The position numbers and the translations under genes were made by a program. A stretch of 64,000 bases of DNA from Litomosoides sigmodontis (Eukaryota > Nematoda > Chromadorea > Rhabditida > Onchocercidae), in contig OY718807.1 in assembly GCA_963070105.1 (NCBI GenBank), forward strand, positions 8,804,483 through 8,868,482, written 5' to 3'. This document shows, in pieces, positions 24,047 through 39,188 of this stretch; within the stretch, counting starts at the first letter, position 1; each line of letters starts with the position of its first letter. The notes under the pieces are model-generated. The model saw nothing but the letters and a program-made list of their open reading frames with translations. It was not told the DNA's origin and ran no database searches.

Positions 24047-27000
24047 TTACAATGAATTCCCATAGGCGCGAATGCAATTTTGAAGCATGCAACGATCAAA
24101 ATTTTTCTTAGAATCACAGGATGGTGCTTGAAGTTCGAATTGATCCGCTTCTTCCTCCTAAAGTCAAATTGGTAAGTTTAACTTTCAAAAATTTGCGATA
24201 ATTTCAACATGTTTGATTTCCAAAAACCATGAGCAGTATTATACTTGTTACTTGATAATTAAATAAATTTAACTTATCTAAGAAAGCCAAAATGACATCT
24301 TCTATGATATGTCACGCTCATAATAAAGCTAATACTGAAATAATTTCACCAATTATCCTTGTTTTTAATTCATTAAAAATATTTAAAAACAAAAAAGGAA
24401 TAGGTGAAATACTTCAAATTCAGCGTTGAGGAAATCACGTTGAGCATACGGAAGTGGAAAGAAAGATTCGTGAGATATTTTGACAGCTTTAATTGCATCT
24501 TCATGAGTGCATCGTGTAGAAAGTGATAAGTAACGTGCCATAATTAAACCCGAAATGGTTAATCCATCCGTATCGCATGCAATACAAACACGTAATTCTG
24601 CAATCACACTTAAACAAATCAAGCAATTGATCTCTTATACCACATACCTAAACTATTTCGCGCCTATTTAATCATTTTAAAAATGACGCTACTTTTTTAA
24701 ATCAATGACCGCACCACACAACTTTTACAATAAGTCCGTTCGTTGTAGCCACATCGCTCTGCAGCCATTGTGTTTAATAATTACCATGTATCCTTGGCAT
24801 TGCTATTTTAGTGTTTTGAAAATTTTTCACTATTGACTTATTTCCGTAATTTTGATTACTATTATATTTCCTAAATTACTTTAATTTTATATTTTGGTTA
24901 TTATTGTTTTCATTTTGAATTGCCTTAGTTCTATTTCTCTTGCTGGCATTAGTTAGACTGAATTTTACCGCATTTTTTATATGTGTAATAAAATGGGAAA
25001 TATTCGGCTACTGCAGTTACCAAAAACTTTGGCATAGCATTTCAATTCTTCACAATGCATGACATTTGAAAGAGTTCACTTTACTTATTAATTAAATCAA
25101 ATAATTAATTACCCTTGCATCGCCATTTATGTATTCGAGCAAATGTATCCATTGGAATTGAAAGAACCGAGGGATTATGAATGACAATCATTGTTTCATC
25201 ATCGAACAATGGAAGTATGCTTTTCAAATCAAATCCAAAATCCAAAAATTCCGAGTAAACTACCAAGCAATCAATCTGTAACGTAAAGATAATATAAGTA
25301 TCATGAAATAAAACAGGTAAAAGCACCAGTCGTTTACATCTCTCATCTACTCCATTTCATTTCTACATAAAATAGTCATTTTTAAAAAAAAAAATAAATT
25401 AAAATTATATACATATTTATTTTTTTCGTGAAAAGTAACTTCCCCCAAATGTCTTCTTAAATAATTTGAACAATATAAATGTGCAAATTTTAGAACTTTC
25501 TGTGCCGGAACAATAAACTTCAGCAGCAATATGGGTAAAATTGCAAGAGGAATACTAATTAACAAAAGAAGTAGAGAAAAGAGAAAAAGTAACAACACGC
25601 ATATATTATGCACATACAAGCCTTTTTCATATGTTTATAAAAGACGATCAATCCAAACACTGTCTTGTCTCCTAAAATTAGTCTGAAATTTAAAATAAAT
25701 GAAAAAATTTTTAACACACATCCTTCTCCTTCAACAGATGAAAATCGCAATGCGTAAGCGAACGTAACGATGCAATGTAAATATCCTGTAGGACAATTTT
25801 CATGTCAATTTTTACAGGTGGTATTGCAGCAAATGTAGCATAAGCTTTCTCTTTCCACTCTTCCAAATCGGCACATTTTGTTTCACTTACAACTTCGCGA
25901 ATTTTCTTTGTTGGTGTTGGCTGGAAAATTGTTCACTGATAAAATCATTCACACACTTTCAACTATCCTAGCAAGCATGAAAAGCACGCCGCTATCTCGT
26001 TAAAAAATGAAAACATACAAAAGGATGTGTTCAGTTATTCCAATTCAATAGAAAATGGCATATCGTTCAGTTTCGAAATTAATAGTCAATTTGATGAGGT
26101 CATTTTGATGAATTGAACAATATGTAGTGTGATCTTCAATCCCTTAATTGCAGTCGCATCACGTAGGTTTTATGAAGTTGCTGAATTTGAATTTGTCTGT
26201 CAAAAATGGAAGCAAAATTATCACTTACTGTTCCATCAGGTAATTTGTACATAATGTAACAGAAAATTCGATCAGCATCCGGCACCGTTTCATCCAGAAA
26301 TTTTAAAGCAAAATGTTTACGACCTGCTCTCTCCTTTTCAAGACCACTTGACTAAAATAGCTTATCATTTATCAAATTAATCACCATTTGTTGCGAAGGA
26401 GAAGTTGTAAATTTAAATGTTTTCCTCGGAAAGAAATTCTCCCAATTAAATTGCCACCTCAAGTTGTTGTTTGTAAAGATTGTATGCAACACCAATTAAT
26501 TGTACAGGACTTGACGTTCCAACTGCACCAACACCAACTTCAATACAGCGATCAATTAAGCCATCATCAATTCGCTCACTTTCATTTGCTAGCGATTGAC
26601 GTACCTCACGTTTTATGATACTTAAGCGACATTTCTAAAACATCACGATATAAATTCATTCTATTTACATTTAAAATCAAAAAAAAAAGAAATTTAAAAC
26701 TTAAGCAACAAAATCATTGCTCATTTTACATTTTCAAACGGTCAAAACTTAAAAATTATATCAACAGGAAATAAACGTCTTCTTGTTGTACCTAAATTTA
26801 AATAATAAAGTGCAAATCAAACTTGTCAAGTAAACAAAAGCACCACAGTAATCCTTTACATCAAATAGTTTTTTCTACCTTAGAACATTTGGACTTGGTT
26901 TTAAACTATCTAGTTTTAAATAAATGTGAGACAGAAAAAAGAATCACCAAAGATGGTGGAAAAACGAAATGGTTAAGTTGTCGCATATCAAAAATAAATC

Positions 27001-27578
27001 GTCCGCAGAAAATTGATGATATCTGCAAAAAAATAAACTTACATGCAGAATTTCATTTTTTTTAAATATTAAAAAAAATGTTATTTAAAAAAAAAGTGAA
27101 ATAAAATGTTCGCGAATGCATTTGAGTTGCATTAATTAAATAAGCTAACTTTTAACATTCACAAATCTTGAAATCATAAATTATTTTTACGTAACTTTTC
27201 CCGAAAATATGTATTTTAATTCGTTAATAGCTCAGGAAAAGCTACCATTCTCTTCCTCATTCTTTTCCAATTAGAGGTATAATGAGCATAGTTTTATTTA
27301 GCAAAAGTCCCCAATAATTCAAGTCTAAATTTAAATCTACTAAATCATCTGTTTGAAATTTAACTAGATTAATTAGGTTAACATTGAAAATGTCAGATTT
27401 CACTTAAATGTTAAAATGTAATTACGAGAAGAAAAATCATGGAGAAAATATTTACGAGTAATTACTTGTTGGATTCGCTCACACAAATATCCATTCACAA
27501 ATGGATCGGTAGAGCAAATGATGCCGCCTAGTAGGAATGGCATGCGATAGCTAATTTTATGCAACACCTCCATGAATA
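24047..27578 (-). CDS. unrecognised multi-exon protein with a phosphatase-like C-terminal segment
   Basis: The family is not recognised. Exons from 5' to 3' read: MEVLHKISYRMPFLLGG and FVNGYLCERIQQ (to 27457); REVRQSLANESERIDDGLID then VGVGAVGTSSPVQLIGVAYN (26636-26455); GRKHFALKFLDETVPDADRI (26350-26230); KIREVVSETKCADLEEWKEK and SLRSLTHCDFHLLK (25922-about 25735); IDCLVVYSEFLDFGFDLKSI and ETMIVIHNPSVLSIPMDTF (25277-25112); RVCIACDTDGLTISGLIMAR with HEDAIKAVK (about 24605-24406); and EEEADQFELQAPS to the stop at 24047 (from 24157). The sixth block resembles the P-loop and following helix of dual-specificity phosphatases (HC-x5-R), with the cysteine kept, His to Ala, and the arginine replaced by Thr. 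The splice phases I checked close. The exact start is uncertain. Confidence is for a real gene, not for function. Confidence 0.6.
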
Positions 27579-28670
27579 CCATACAACTCAAACATTCTTG
27601 CAATTGTGTCTATACGCCTGCTAGAACTAGAATATATCGATCAGATATATCGATAATTTAATTATTTTACTTATATCGATAATTTAATTATTTTACTTAG
27701 CTTACTCGCTTAAACCTCAGCTGACAAACAAATGCAATTAGCCAAACTTCAAACTCATTAAGAAGCTAGCTGGCAGCAGCAAATGAGCTTTCACAGAGAT
27801 GGACAATATATTTCATTGTTGTGATGGCTACGAATTGAACTGTTGAAGTGTAGTGTAACATCATCTGTTATGGAAATTTCGACAGTGAAATTTCAAGGAT
27901 AAAAACGAACTTTAACACAGGCTACAGTTTTCTTTTTTGCTTTTGATAGCAGTTGGAAAAGAAAAACCATTTCACATTATTCATTTCCAGTTCTCTTCTA
28001 TGCACCATTCTTCTTTTACGCCTAATTCCTTTTACAAAATTCCAGTAACAAGCCTGAAATCTACCCACTAAGTAGATTTCAGGCTTGCTACTGGTATTTT
28101 ATAATAATTATTGGTGATTAAAAAGTGAAGCTATCAAAAGGAATTGCTTTAATTTATCTCACAAAATCGAACAAATACAGTGTCATAGCAAGAAAAAATA
28201 ACAGTAACTTTTTTACAAATTTAAAAACAGTTAAAACAGAGATATACACAAGGAAAGTGATATATTATTCAAATAAAAGAACTGAAATTGCTAATTGAAG
28301 ATCCTAAACAAATAGCATAGAATATGAAGAATGCAACAGTCGATAAAAAAGTACATACTCATAAAGTTTCCTGACGATTTAATATAGCATGCAAATAAAT
28401 ATTTGTACTAAATGATATTAAATAGTACTTATTAGTGTTTAGTCACTTTTATAAAACATTGGCGTTTTTTTCGCTACTTTAAGTCGAAGATTTGAATGAC
28501 AAAATAGGTCAAAAGTGTTTAGGTATCATCATTCATGTATAACATAGTTAATGTGTGAAATTGTAACGAAGTGTTATAAAGAATGAATACTAATTATCTC
28601 TTTATTTTTAGCTAAGCTCCTCGTAGAATAAGGAAGTTAATAATTTCATACATAAAATTCTTTCTAACTG
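27579..28670. other. intergenic with hairpin and small tandem repeat
   Basis: Contains a two-copy 26-base tandem repeat (27647-27698, unit beginning ATATCGATAATTTAATTATT) and the strong inverted repeat at 28042-28094 listed separately. Otherwise AT-rich without coding exons. Confidence 0.55.
28042..28094. repeat. 23-bp near-perfect inverted repeat (hairpin)
   Basis: The left arm CCAGTAACAAGCCTGAAATC plus TAC pairs with GTAGATTTCAGGCTTGCTAC plus TGG across a 7-base loop (CCACTAA) with a single mismatch. Imperfect pairing continues outward for about ten more bases on each side. It could fold as a stem-loop RNA or be the remnant of a small foldback element. No neighbouring copy was seen in this window. 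Confidence 0.85.
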
Positions 28671-31600
28671 TCACAATATTCCGGCATCATCCTCAAAAAC
28701 TTGAGCAACTTCGTCCAACTCAAGCAGCTGTTCATCCATAAATTTTCTGATTCGTCGCATACACACCAGCGACTTCTGCATTGGAAATGACGACAATTCT
28801 TCTGCGAGCCCGCTAACTGAAAAATGAGAATTAGAGTTGCTTAAAATTTAGAACGTAAAAAGGGACACACGCCTGCAATTGGAATTCAAACAATGGCTTA
28901 CCGAAAGAATTTATGCGTTTCTGAAAAGCTGCATTTCTTCCAGTAAAAGCTCGGGAGCGACCGCCACCCGATGAAGGACCCGAATTTTGTTGGTGTTTCT
29001 GTAATAGCACTAAATATCAGTAATTTTGTTGGTGTTCCTGTAATAGCACTAAATATTTTGACGGGATATAACTAAATGCATGAATACAGAAATTTATGAG
29101 AATACAGAACAGAAACCATGGTTTTTAAAAATATACCGGAGATATCCCGTCAAATGATGGGTTATGCGCGCTGGCAAATGTCTGTGCATTCCTAACGGTA
29201 GTATCATTTCCTCCGTTCACTTTTGCATCGCTTGCTGAAAAATTTTGATGTAAGTAATTTCGAATTCTTCATGTGAACAGAATAATAAGCTTTCATTAAG
29301 ATGTACGAAGCGCTGATCAAAATTAGAAAATCGCCATAAGATTGTAGCTACAATCAATCACATGTGTTATATAGAATTTGAAGAGAAACGTGAAAGAAGA
29401 ATGATTTTTCAAGAAAAGATATTGGATTCTCAAAACAGATGCCATAGAAAGAACAATGAAAAGATAAAATGTTTCTGTGAGCCTCTCATAGCTGGACACT
29501 TATCTGAACTCTTTACGTAATATGAATTGTGTAATTTATCAAACGGCTGTCATCCAAACAGTGGAGAGAACTTTTTTATCACCGTGAATGTGGAGAAGTG
29601 TTAAAACAAAAATACTTCTAGATAAATCCCCATCTGTTAACAGGAGAAAAAGGATGAAATCTGAAGGAAGACATACGAATGGATGAAGAAATATTGCTTT
29701 CTTTCCTGTACCTCTGTTCATCAGTTTCAATAATTCCTGAAACTAGTGACAAAAAATGAACCACAAGTCTCATTATTCTTCACTTTTGCTTTTCTTAAAA
29801 TATTTGCTAAAGTCATCATATATTGTATGTACCATCATATTCTTCCCCAGCCCCAGTCATACTTCCATCCTGTTCTTCATCAACATAAGCATACGAAACA
29901 GCGCTTGATTGAGGCTGCTCTTCCGAACCACAACCATTGGCAGTGGCCATCATCCTTAGTTCACACAGCTGCTTTTTCCTCTGAAATATAAACGAAGAAG
30001 ATAGTTTTACAAACAATTCAATTACGAAATGGAAAATTCATGACCTATGATCCCTCAAAGAATTACGCCTTTCTCCCTGATTAGTATATACTTAGCTAAC
30101 CTTTTTTATAACAACAAAATCACTGTGCACTGTGAGAATCGGAACTATTAAACTGTACTATGTTAGTGATCTAAACACTATTTGCTTTTTAGGCATCACT
30201 AAATGAAAGATAAAAAACATACTTTTTGAATCTCTTCCCATTCTTTTTGAGTGATTACAGATTCAGAAATATGCCTCGACCTTAGATGCCTCATCAAATT
30301 TCCAGAGCATGCGTAGGCAACATGTGTACCGCACATTCTACAATCAGCGCTTTTTCGATTACGAGTGAAATAACGCCAACACGGATGTTCAGTCCCATGT
30401 CCGCCTCGCCTTTCGGAACTTTCTTTGGACAATAACGGCTCATCGTTTGATCGATTAACTGATGACTTTAACTGTAATTTCATCTGCCACGACTGTTCAA
30501 ACTCAGCAGCGATCTGAACAAGAATGACATTCGCACCTATCAAAATGTGATGAATCAAGAAACCTTAAAGTCAACCAATTCAAAAAAAAAATATACAACT
30601 ATCAAATCGTTGAATAAGGAAAGATAAAAACATGTCAAAATGGAAGAAAGAGGGCTGGATTTATCATCTTAGCATAATGGTAACGAAAAGTTATTATTTT
30701 AGAAATTTCAATCCATTACCAAAAAAAACGATTGCAACCGACAACAGCTTTCATTTAATAAATACCTATTGGTTTCCTTTAATTGTTTTCCGACTCCAAC
30801 TTTTTTTTACTTCTATTTGTTCCTCATTCCCAGCAAAAGTAAATTCTTGCTGCACTAGGGGAAAATTGGTCTCCTTAAAAGCTCATATTAATCAATGAAA
30901 CAGCTCTATAAAACTCTATATTAGCAATGATTTCTATGCTAATCAGCACTTACAGTTTTACATGAACTAAAAAGATTCCAAAAAACGTACCTGAGGGTGA
31001 CAACTTATAAAATGTTCCATAGCCTTCTGAATATCGATCGGTTTGATTCGTTGTGTACAAATACGACAAACCATAGAATCTAGATCATCAGATTTGTGAA
31101 TGTAGTCCCAACATGGATGATCTGCTTCGCGACCTGCTCCTGGAATTCTTGATATGAGGACGATGAATCATCCAAAATTACACAAAATACTAGTTTATCT
31201 CCAGAAAAAACAATTTCATTCCATATTTATTCATTCCAGAAGCAGAAATTGCTTCCTGAGCTACCTCAATTTTTTTTTCAGTCATAAAAGGCAACGACGT
31301 GCTTCGATTGATTAACTCAACAGTGTTTTCAACTCATATTAATACACATTCAAGCAGAGGAGAATTCCGTCACCCTCTGCTTTAAGCTATTTAGAAGAAA
31401 ACATAATTTGCTTGCAACATGACATCATCGACAGAACAAACTGACTAATGCTGTTTGGCTTACAGGCATTACGAAGGTAGAAGAGCACGGTTAGAAGAAC
31501 TGTAATGATTGAACATATAATACAGTATGAGGTAACAAACCATCTTCAGAATTGTCGCTTTGGCTAGTGAACTGTTGTGATATTATAGCTGATATATCTG

Positions 31601-31727
31601 CGAGAGCGCTAGCAGTCGCTGTTGCTTCTACCATAACAAAGGTTTTCTCGGGATCTTGCTTGATGACAAATGCAGGAGAGTCAATGCTTTGTTGTTGCAA
31701 GACGAAAGTGTTCGGACCAACGTCCAT
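28671..31727 (-). CDS. double BED-type zinc finger protein A
   Basis: BED fingers are DNA-binding domains of chromatin factors and transposase-derived proteins. Exon 1 (31727-31541) starts MDVGPNTFVLQQQSI and has VEATATASALADISAIISQQ. Exon 2 (about 31148-30990) is finger 1: HPCWDYI, then CRIC and HFISCHPQ. Exon 3 (about 30510-30225) has FEQSWQMKLQLKSS and finger 2: HPCWRYF, CRMCGTHVAYACSGNLMRHL, RSRH. Later exons read KKQLCELRMMATANG with an acidic DEEQDG patch (about 29985-29830), GGNDTTVRNAQTFASAHNPS (about 29240-29150), GGGRSRAFTGRNAAFQKRIN (about 29000-28900) and the C-terminal SGLAEELSSFPMQKSL, CMRRIRKFMDEQ (28818-28671). Each finger keeps the aromatic, Cx2C and Hx4H ligands. It is paralogous, exon by exon, to the gene at 32994-35598. 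The name of any C. elegans counterpart is not claimed. Confidence 0.82.
28983..29060. repeat. 39-base tandem duplication over a splice acceptor
   Basis: Two copies of a 39-base unit (AATTTTGTTGGTGTTTCTGT and onward) at 28983 and 29022 differ by a few bases. On the minus strand each copy carries the acceptor and the first codons of the KHQQN exon of BED protein A, giving two competing acceptors. Use of the upstream one would put a stop codon in frame. Confidence 0.85.
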
Positions 31728-32993
31728 CAAACTTTCGATGCTTCAACGAGTGAGAACTCTCGATGTTCACTATTTGATGAAGATTCCCGCACAATCAGTA
31801 TTGTGCTCGGAAAATAAATGATGACATCAGGGTGAAATCAAGGTGTAATTTTACAACTCGAAAATATGAACATAATCGAATATGCACTCCAAGATGATCG
31901 GAAAACTAAAAAAACTAAATTGCAAACACTACCACCGAACTAATCAACATAATTGCGGCCTAAGTGACCAGCCAACATGAAAACCACTATTTCAAACTGA
32001 ATTTCGCTCATTTGTACGAGCAGTTACACAGTGAGCTAGTGCTAGTTCATGTGTGTTTGACCGTCCTCATAAAGATAAACAATCGCTGAGAGTCACTCTT
32101 AGAGAGCGTTGCATTCTTCAAAACCAATTCCGACAATTTCTTCTCACCTCATATATTGATAATTTGCAATTGGCACACGTGGATCACACTGTAATAGTCA
32201 TCATTTATATCTGTTTGAACAAAAATGACTTCATTCCAGTTCCAGTGCTAGCATGTTTAGAGTATTAAAGTAGAATTACTATTTCTCATTACAACAGAAG
32301 AATGGATTCCATGAAGAAAAGTGAATGGAACAAATTTGATAATCCATACAGTTTGCTTTGAATGCCACAAATTTCGGAGAGATTCAGCCATGAAAATATG
32401 AGATTACAATACGAAGACGAAATAAAATATTTGAGGTATGGTATGTGTAACGTGCCATATTTACAACATCCTACAACTGATTAATTTAATACAATATCTC
32501 AACCAATGGATAACGAAGTTTTGCTTTGAATATTCAGCTCCAACGGTTTTTTTTTATTGGAGATACAGGGAACTCTTCTTTACAGGACGGCGTAACCAGG
32601 CACCATCCAGATGTTCAACAAATACCATCGAATAATATATACTATAAATTTCCACAAAACAAACATGCAATCAAGAATCACATGAATTATCCATATCACA
32701 TTACGAATAAAACAATCATACAAGATACTGTTTCGAAAGCACATTTGTAAAATTATATTTTTACAGTCAGCTCACTAACCATAATTCCTTCACTGAATTC
32801 TAATAGCCGAAAAGATAATAGATATCATACACACATATTAATAAATAGCATGAATCGATTTTTAGGAATATTAAAGTAAATAGAATAACTGACTTTGTAC
32901 TCAATTATCTCAAATGAGTTCACAAATAAGTCAAACAAACATTAACACATAAATTACAGCCATATCATATATATTGCTCATAAAGAAGAATTA
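31728..32993. other. intergenic between the two BED genes
   Basis: This should hold the promoter of gene A and the 3'UTR of gene B. AT-rich; no further exon, finger remnant or recognisable repeat was seen. Confidence 0.5.
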
Positions 32994-35598
32994 TTAAGTA
33001 ACGTTGGTATCCACTTCTGAATTTTGTACACTTCCTTCCAACCCAATCAATTTCTCATCCATGTATTTTCGGATCTGACGCATACACAATAATGATTTCT
33101 CCATTGGGAATGATACCAAATCTTCTGCTAATCCATTGACTGAAAAAATACTGATGCTACGATATCTTCACAAAATCTAATTGTTGACAAAAAAAATTTG
33201 CATATATCACGAAACAAAATCATACACCCTTTTTTAAATCATTTCCCTATTTCACAAAGGTCATTTCTCCTTGAGTAGTACCCTTTAACTACGTTCTGAA
33301 AGGAAGAAAAATTCTGAATTCCGGAAGAAAAATTCTGAATTCCAAAATAGACCCATTTTAAAATCAATAAATAAATAAATCATGAAGCATGAAATCAGTA
33401 ACATGTTATAGAAATCACCAAAGAAGCTAATGCGTCTTCTAAACGCATCATTTTTTGTGTCCAAAGAGGTCTGTGACAGCCACGATCCCTGATGCTGAAA
33501 TCCCTGAAATACACTTATTTTTCACAGTCATCAAATAGTTGATAATTTTGTTACTTAAAAACAGTAAACTTTTCTAACATTGCATAAAATGTATGGAAAA
33601 AGAGAATACTAAACAATAAATAATGATTTCAGGTCGAAATAGCTCAAAGTTTATCATATAACGCAAAAACATTTCAAGTACTCACAGGTGACGGGGATGC
33701 AGGTGGATGAGATGAAAAACCAATGGACTGCAAAATCCTGTTCGCAGTTTCACTAACATCCGCTATTTTTGCATCGTCTGCAATGGAAGGCTCAAGTATT
33801 GCGTCGTGTTGCTCGGCGGTTGTCTGACTATCAAAATCATCCAACTTCGAATCAGCCTCTGAAAAAGCAATATCAGATTATATTCTTCTTTTCTAACAAA
33901 TGGAAACAAATGATCTAATGGAAGAAATTAATCTAAAATGCGTTTTATGCACAACAAATGTCCTGATAAACGTATTAGATAGGAAATGTACCATTAGATG
34001 CTGTACCATCATTCTCATTTCCATTGCCCTGGCCGAAAGCTTCCATATTATCTGAAAAGAATAACTAAAAATAAGAAAAAAAGCAAACTAATCCTTATAG
34101 GAACATTATATTATCCCTGTTTGTTTCTTTAATTCATTTGTACTTTCATTTAACTTTTAATGTAATTGCGTGAACTTGCCATCTTCCTCTCCTTCGATTC
34201 CACCTCCACCTAAGATTTCATCTTGTTCATCGTCATAATCGTAAGATAAGAAGTTTGATGGTGATTGTTCTTCAGATCCAGACACATTCGAGCTTACCTT
34301 TAATCGCAACTGGCAAAGCTGTTTCTTTCTCTAAAATCAATGGATGACAAAACTGCAAGGGGTCAATTTGTTTTCAGAAAAAGTAATCAAGACAGAATTG
34401 AAAAGATTCATTAGCTTTTTGGAGAATTCCAATACTGTTTCGCAAACGATCTACTGCAATGAAATTACTTTAACAATAACCTTGAGAATTTCTTCCCACT
34501 CTCGTTGAGTTATGGCAAATTCCGCAAGATGTCTGGACTTTAAATGTTTCATTAAATTGCCAGAACATGCATATGCCACATGCACACCACACAATTTACA
34601 ATTCGAACTTTTTCGATTAATTCGACAGAAGTAACGCCAACTAGGATGTTCTGCTGCCCGACCACGTCTTTTCCACATATTTCTATCTAAAGATCAAATT
34701 GAAATACTATTACAACAAACTCAATACCACGAAAAAGAGTGATTTCAGAACGTTAATAAAATCCATTTTCTAGTGTGGACAGTACAATTACGCCTTAGTA
34801 GCGAAGTTGACTTACGAAACAATGAACTTTCTGAAGATATGCGATTGAAATCAGCTTTAAGTTGCAACTTCATCTGCCAGGACTGGTCAAGCTCAACAGC
34901 AATCTAAAACTAGTTGTGATATCAGTCGTACACTTTGAGTAAATGAGATCCTCTGAAGAAACAAAACAGTAACAAATTTAGATTGCCCTTTTCAATTTTT
35001 TTCATAGTACAACAGAAATCAAACCAGCTTATTTAATCACATTTAGAAAAAATATATCTTGTTTCTTTCCTTTCAAGAAACCTGTACTAGCTAGCACATG
35101 TTAAGATGCTTACACCCGTTGCAACCAGCAATTAATTTTCCACACCAGAAAAAAACTGTTGACTCTCACCTGCGGATGACAACTACTAAAATGTTGCATT
35201 GCATTTCGGGTGTTCAAACATTTTACCACTTTCGAACATATTCTACAAATCATGCAGTTATGCTCATCAACTCGTTGTACCAATTCCCAGCACGGATGCT
35301 CAGCTACACGACCACGTCTTGGTCCCAAAAATCATTCACTTTCAAAACATTTCCTCACTTTTGAATAATTAAAGACAACAGAACAAAAGGAAGTGTTAAA
35401 TAGGAAATTAATATTAAATGACTAACTTTTCTCACTGAATTCGGTTGATTCAAGTCTCCCATCATCGTAACTCTTACTTTGTTGTTGTGTTATCAAAGTA
35501 GAAATATCGGCAAGTGTGTTTGCTGTAGCTGTTGCTTCTGCTACATCTTGCTCATTACCACCGTGCAACTCATCTTTAACATCATTGAACATGTTCAT
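32994..35598 (-). CDS. double BED-type zinc finger protein B
   Basis: Paralogue of protein A with the same order of parts. Exon 1 (35598-35427) starts MNMFNDVKDELHGG after a TTGCAATTAG acceptor and has AEATATANTLADISTLITQQ. Finger 1 (about 35328-35170): HPCWELV, CRICSKVVKC, HFSSCHPQ. A separate exon (about 34905-34816) has LDQSWQMKLQLKADFNR, which in gene A is fused to the finger 2 exon. Finger 2 (about 34685-34483): HPSWRYFCRINRK, CKLCGVHVAYACSGNLMKHL, KSRH. Then RKKQLCQLRLKVSSN with SYDYDDEQDE (about 34330-34180), a short EAFGQGNGNEND exon, a Ser/Asp-rich exon (33860-33690), AFRRRISF (about 33500-33425) and NGLAEDLVSFPMEKSL, CMRQIRKYMDEK to the stop. Linkers have diverged far more than the fingers and the C-terminal block, which suggests an old duplication under constraint. 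Confidence 0.82.
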
Positions 35599-36229
35599 AT
35601 CCTTCGCTAATTGCAAAAACCTTAATTAAATTATCAAACACCAAACAAAATATATGAACGCAGGTGCTTTTATGATTAATAGCGCTTTATGCTTATTTTT
35701 TTTTAAAATTATTTTGAGGAAAAAAAAAACAAATTTATCCGCTATGCCTTCTCTAAGAACATTCAATACCCCAAATATTAAATATCTCACTGAAATTACT
35801 ATTCTCACTACTAGCACTGGATTACCAGTGGAATAAATGAAACACTGTGAATTGACTATCACTATCAATGGCTAGGCAACATTTGAAGTGTAAATTTTAT
35901 CAATAAAAATGCAGCAGTGTAATGGATAGGAAAGTATAATGTGACGAAGTGACCAATGGCTAATATGTAAGAGTAAAATTTCGTCAATAACGATGTAGGC
36001 TGCTGTGAACAGTGTAAATATCAGCTAACCAACTGACCAATGGCCAGCTAATATTTGAAATTTAAATTTTACCGACAATAATGTAGCAAAATTAATCGAA
36101 GCAGTGAAGCAATACTGCGGGAACAGCAATTTTACAATTTCCGATGGACCACTCCCACTAGGAACACACTACCTTCCCTCTCATTATTATTCAATTTCAA
36201 TTCAATTCCTTTCCACCTCCCCCTCTCCA
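35599..36229. other. upstream region of BED protein B
   Basis: Contains one copy of a 94-base dispersed repeat (35671-35765). The rest has short diverged internal similarities (for example TGACCAATGGC near 35950 and 36037) and no coding exon. Confidence 0.5.
35671..35765. repeat. dispersed repeat, copy 1 of 2
   Basis: The stretch from TATGATTAATAGCGCTTTAT to TCTAAGAACATTCA is almost identical to 47418-47511; only about three differences are seen. It carries an A-run and a T-run in the middle. Terminal inverted repeats were not evident, so its class is unknown. Confidence 0.88.
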
Positions 36230-36250
36230 TCACGCAGGCAGTCATTTGAA

Positions 36251-36622
36251 GTCACACACACACACACATAAGAAATTACATATAAATCAGAAATCGATAA
36301 AATACATTCAGTTATTGAGTACAACGCTGCAGTGTATACATATATACATACATGCACACACACATACACACACACACATGCACATACACATGCATACATG
36401 TATAACACATACATACACACATACATACACATACACATATGCATGCACATATACGTACATACACATACACATACGTGCATATACATACAAGTGCATACAC
36501 ACATACATGCACATACACATACACATGCACATACACACATATACACATACATATGCACACAATGTAGGTGGACAAACGTACGCAGACAGACAGACAGACA
36601 GACACACACACATACACCCTGG
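36251..36622. repeat. CA/ACAT-rich microsatellite
   Basis: Imperfect (CA)n, (ACAT)n and (GACA)n arrays dominate from about 36330 to 36620, with a short (AC)n at 36251-36268. Open frames over it in all phases are products of the repeat. Confidence 0.95.

Positions 36623-39188
<2,566 letters not shown>

Noticed and set aside
24121..24171. Plus-strand short exon reading MVLEVRIDPLLPPKVKL before a GTAAG
   Set aside because: The opposite strand carries an in-phase last exon of the minus gene, ending at 24047, which explains the composition better.
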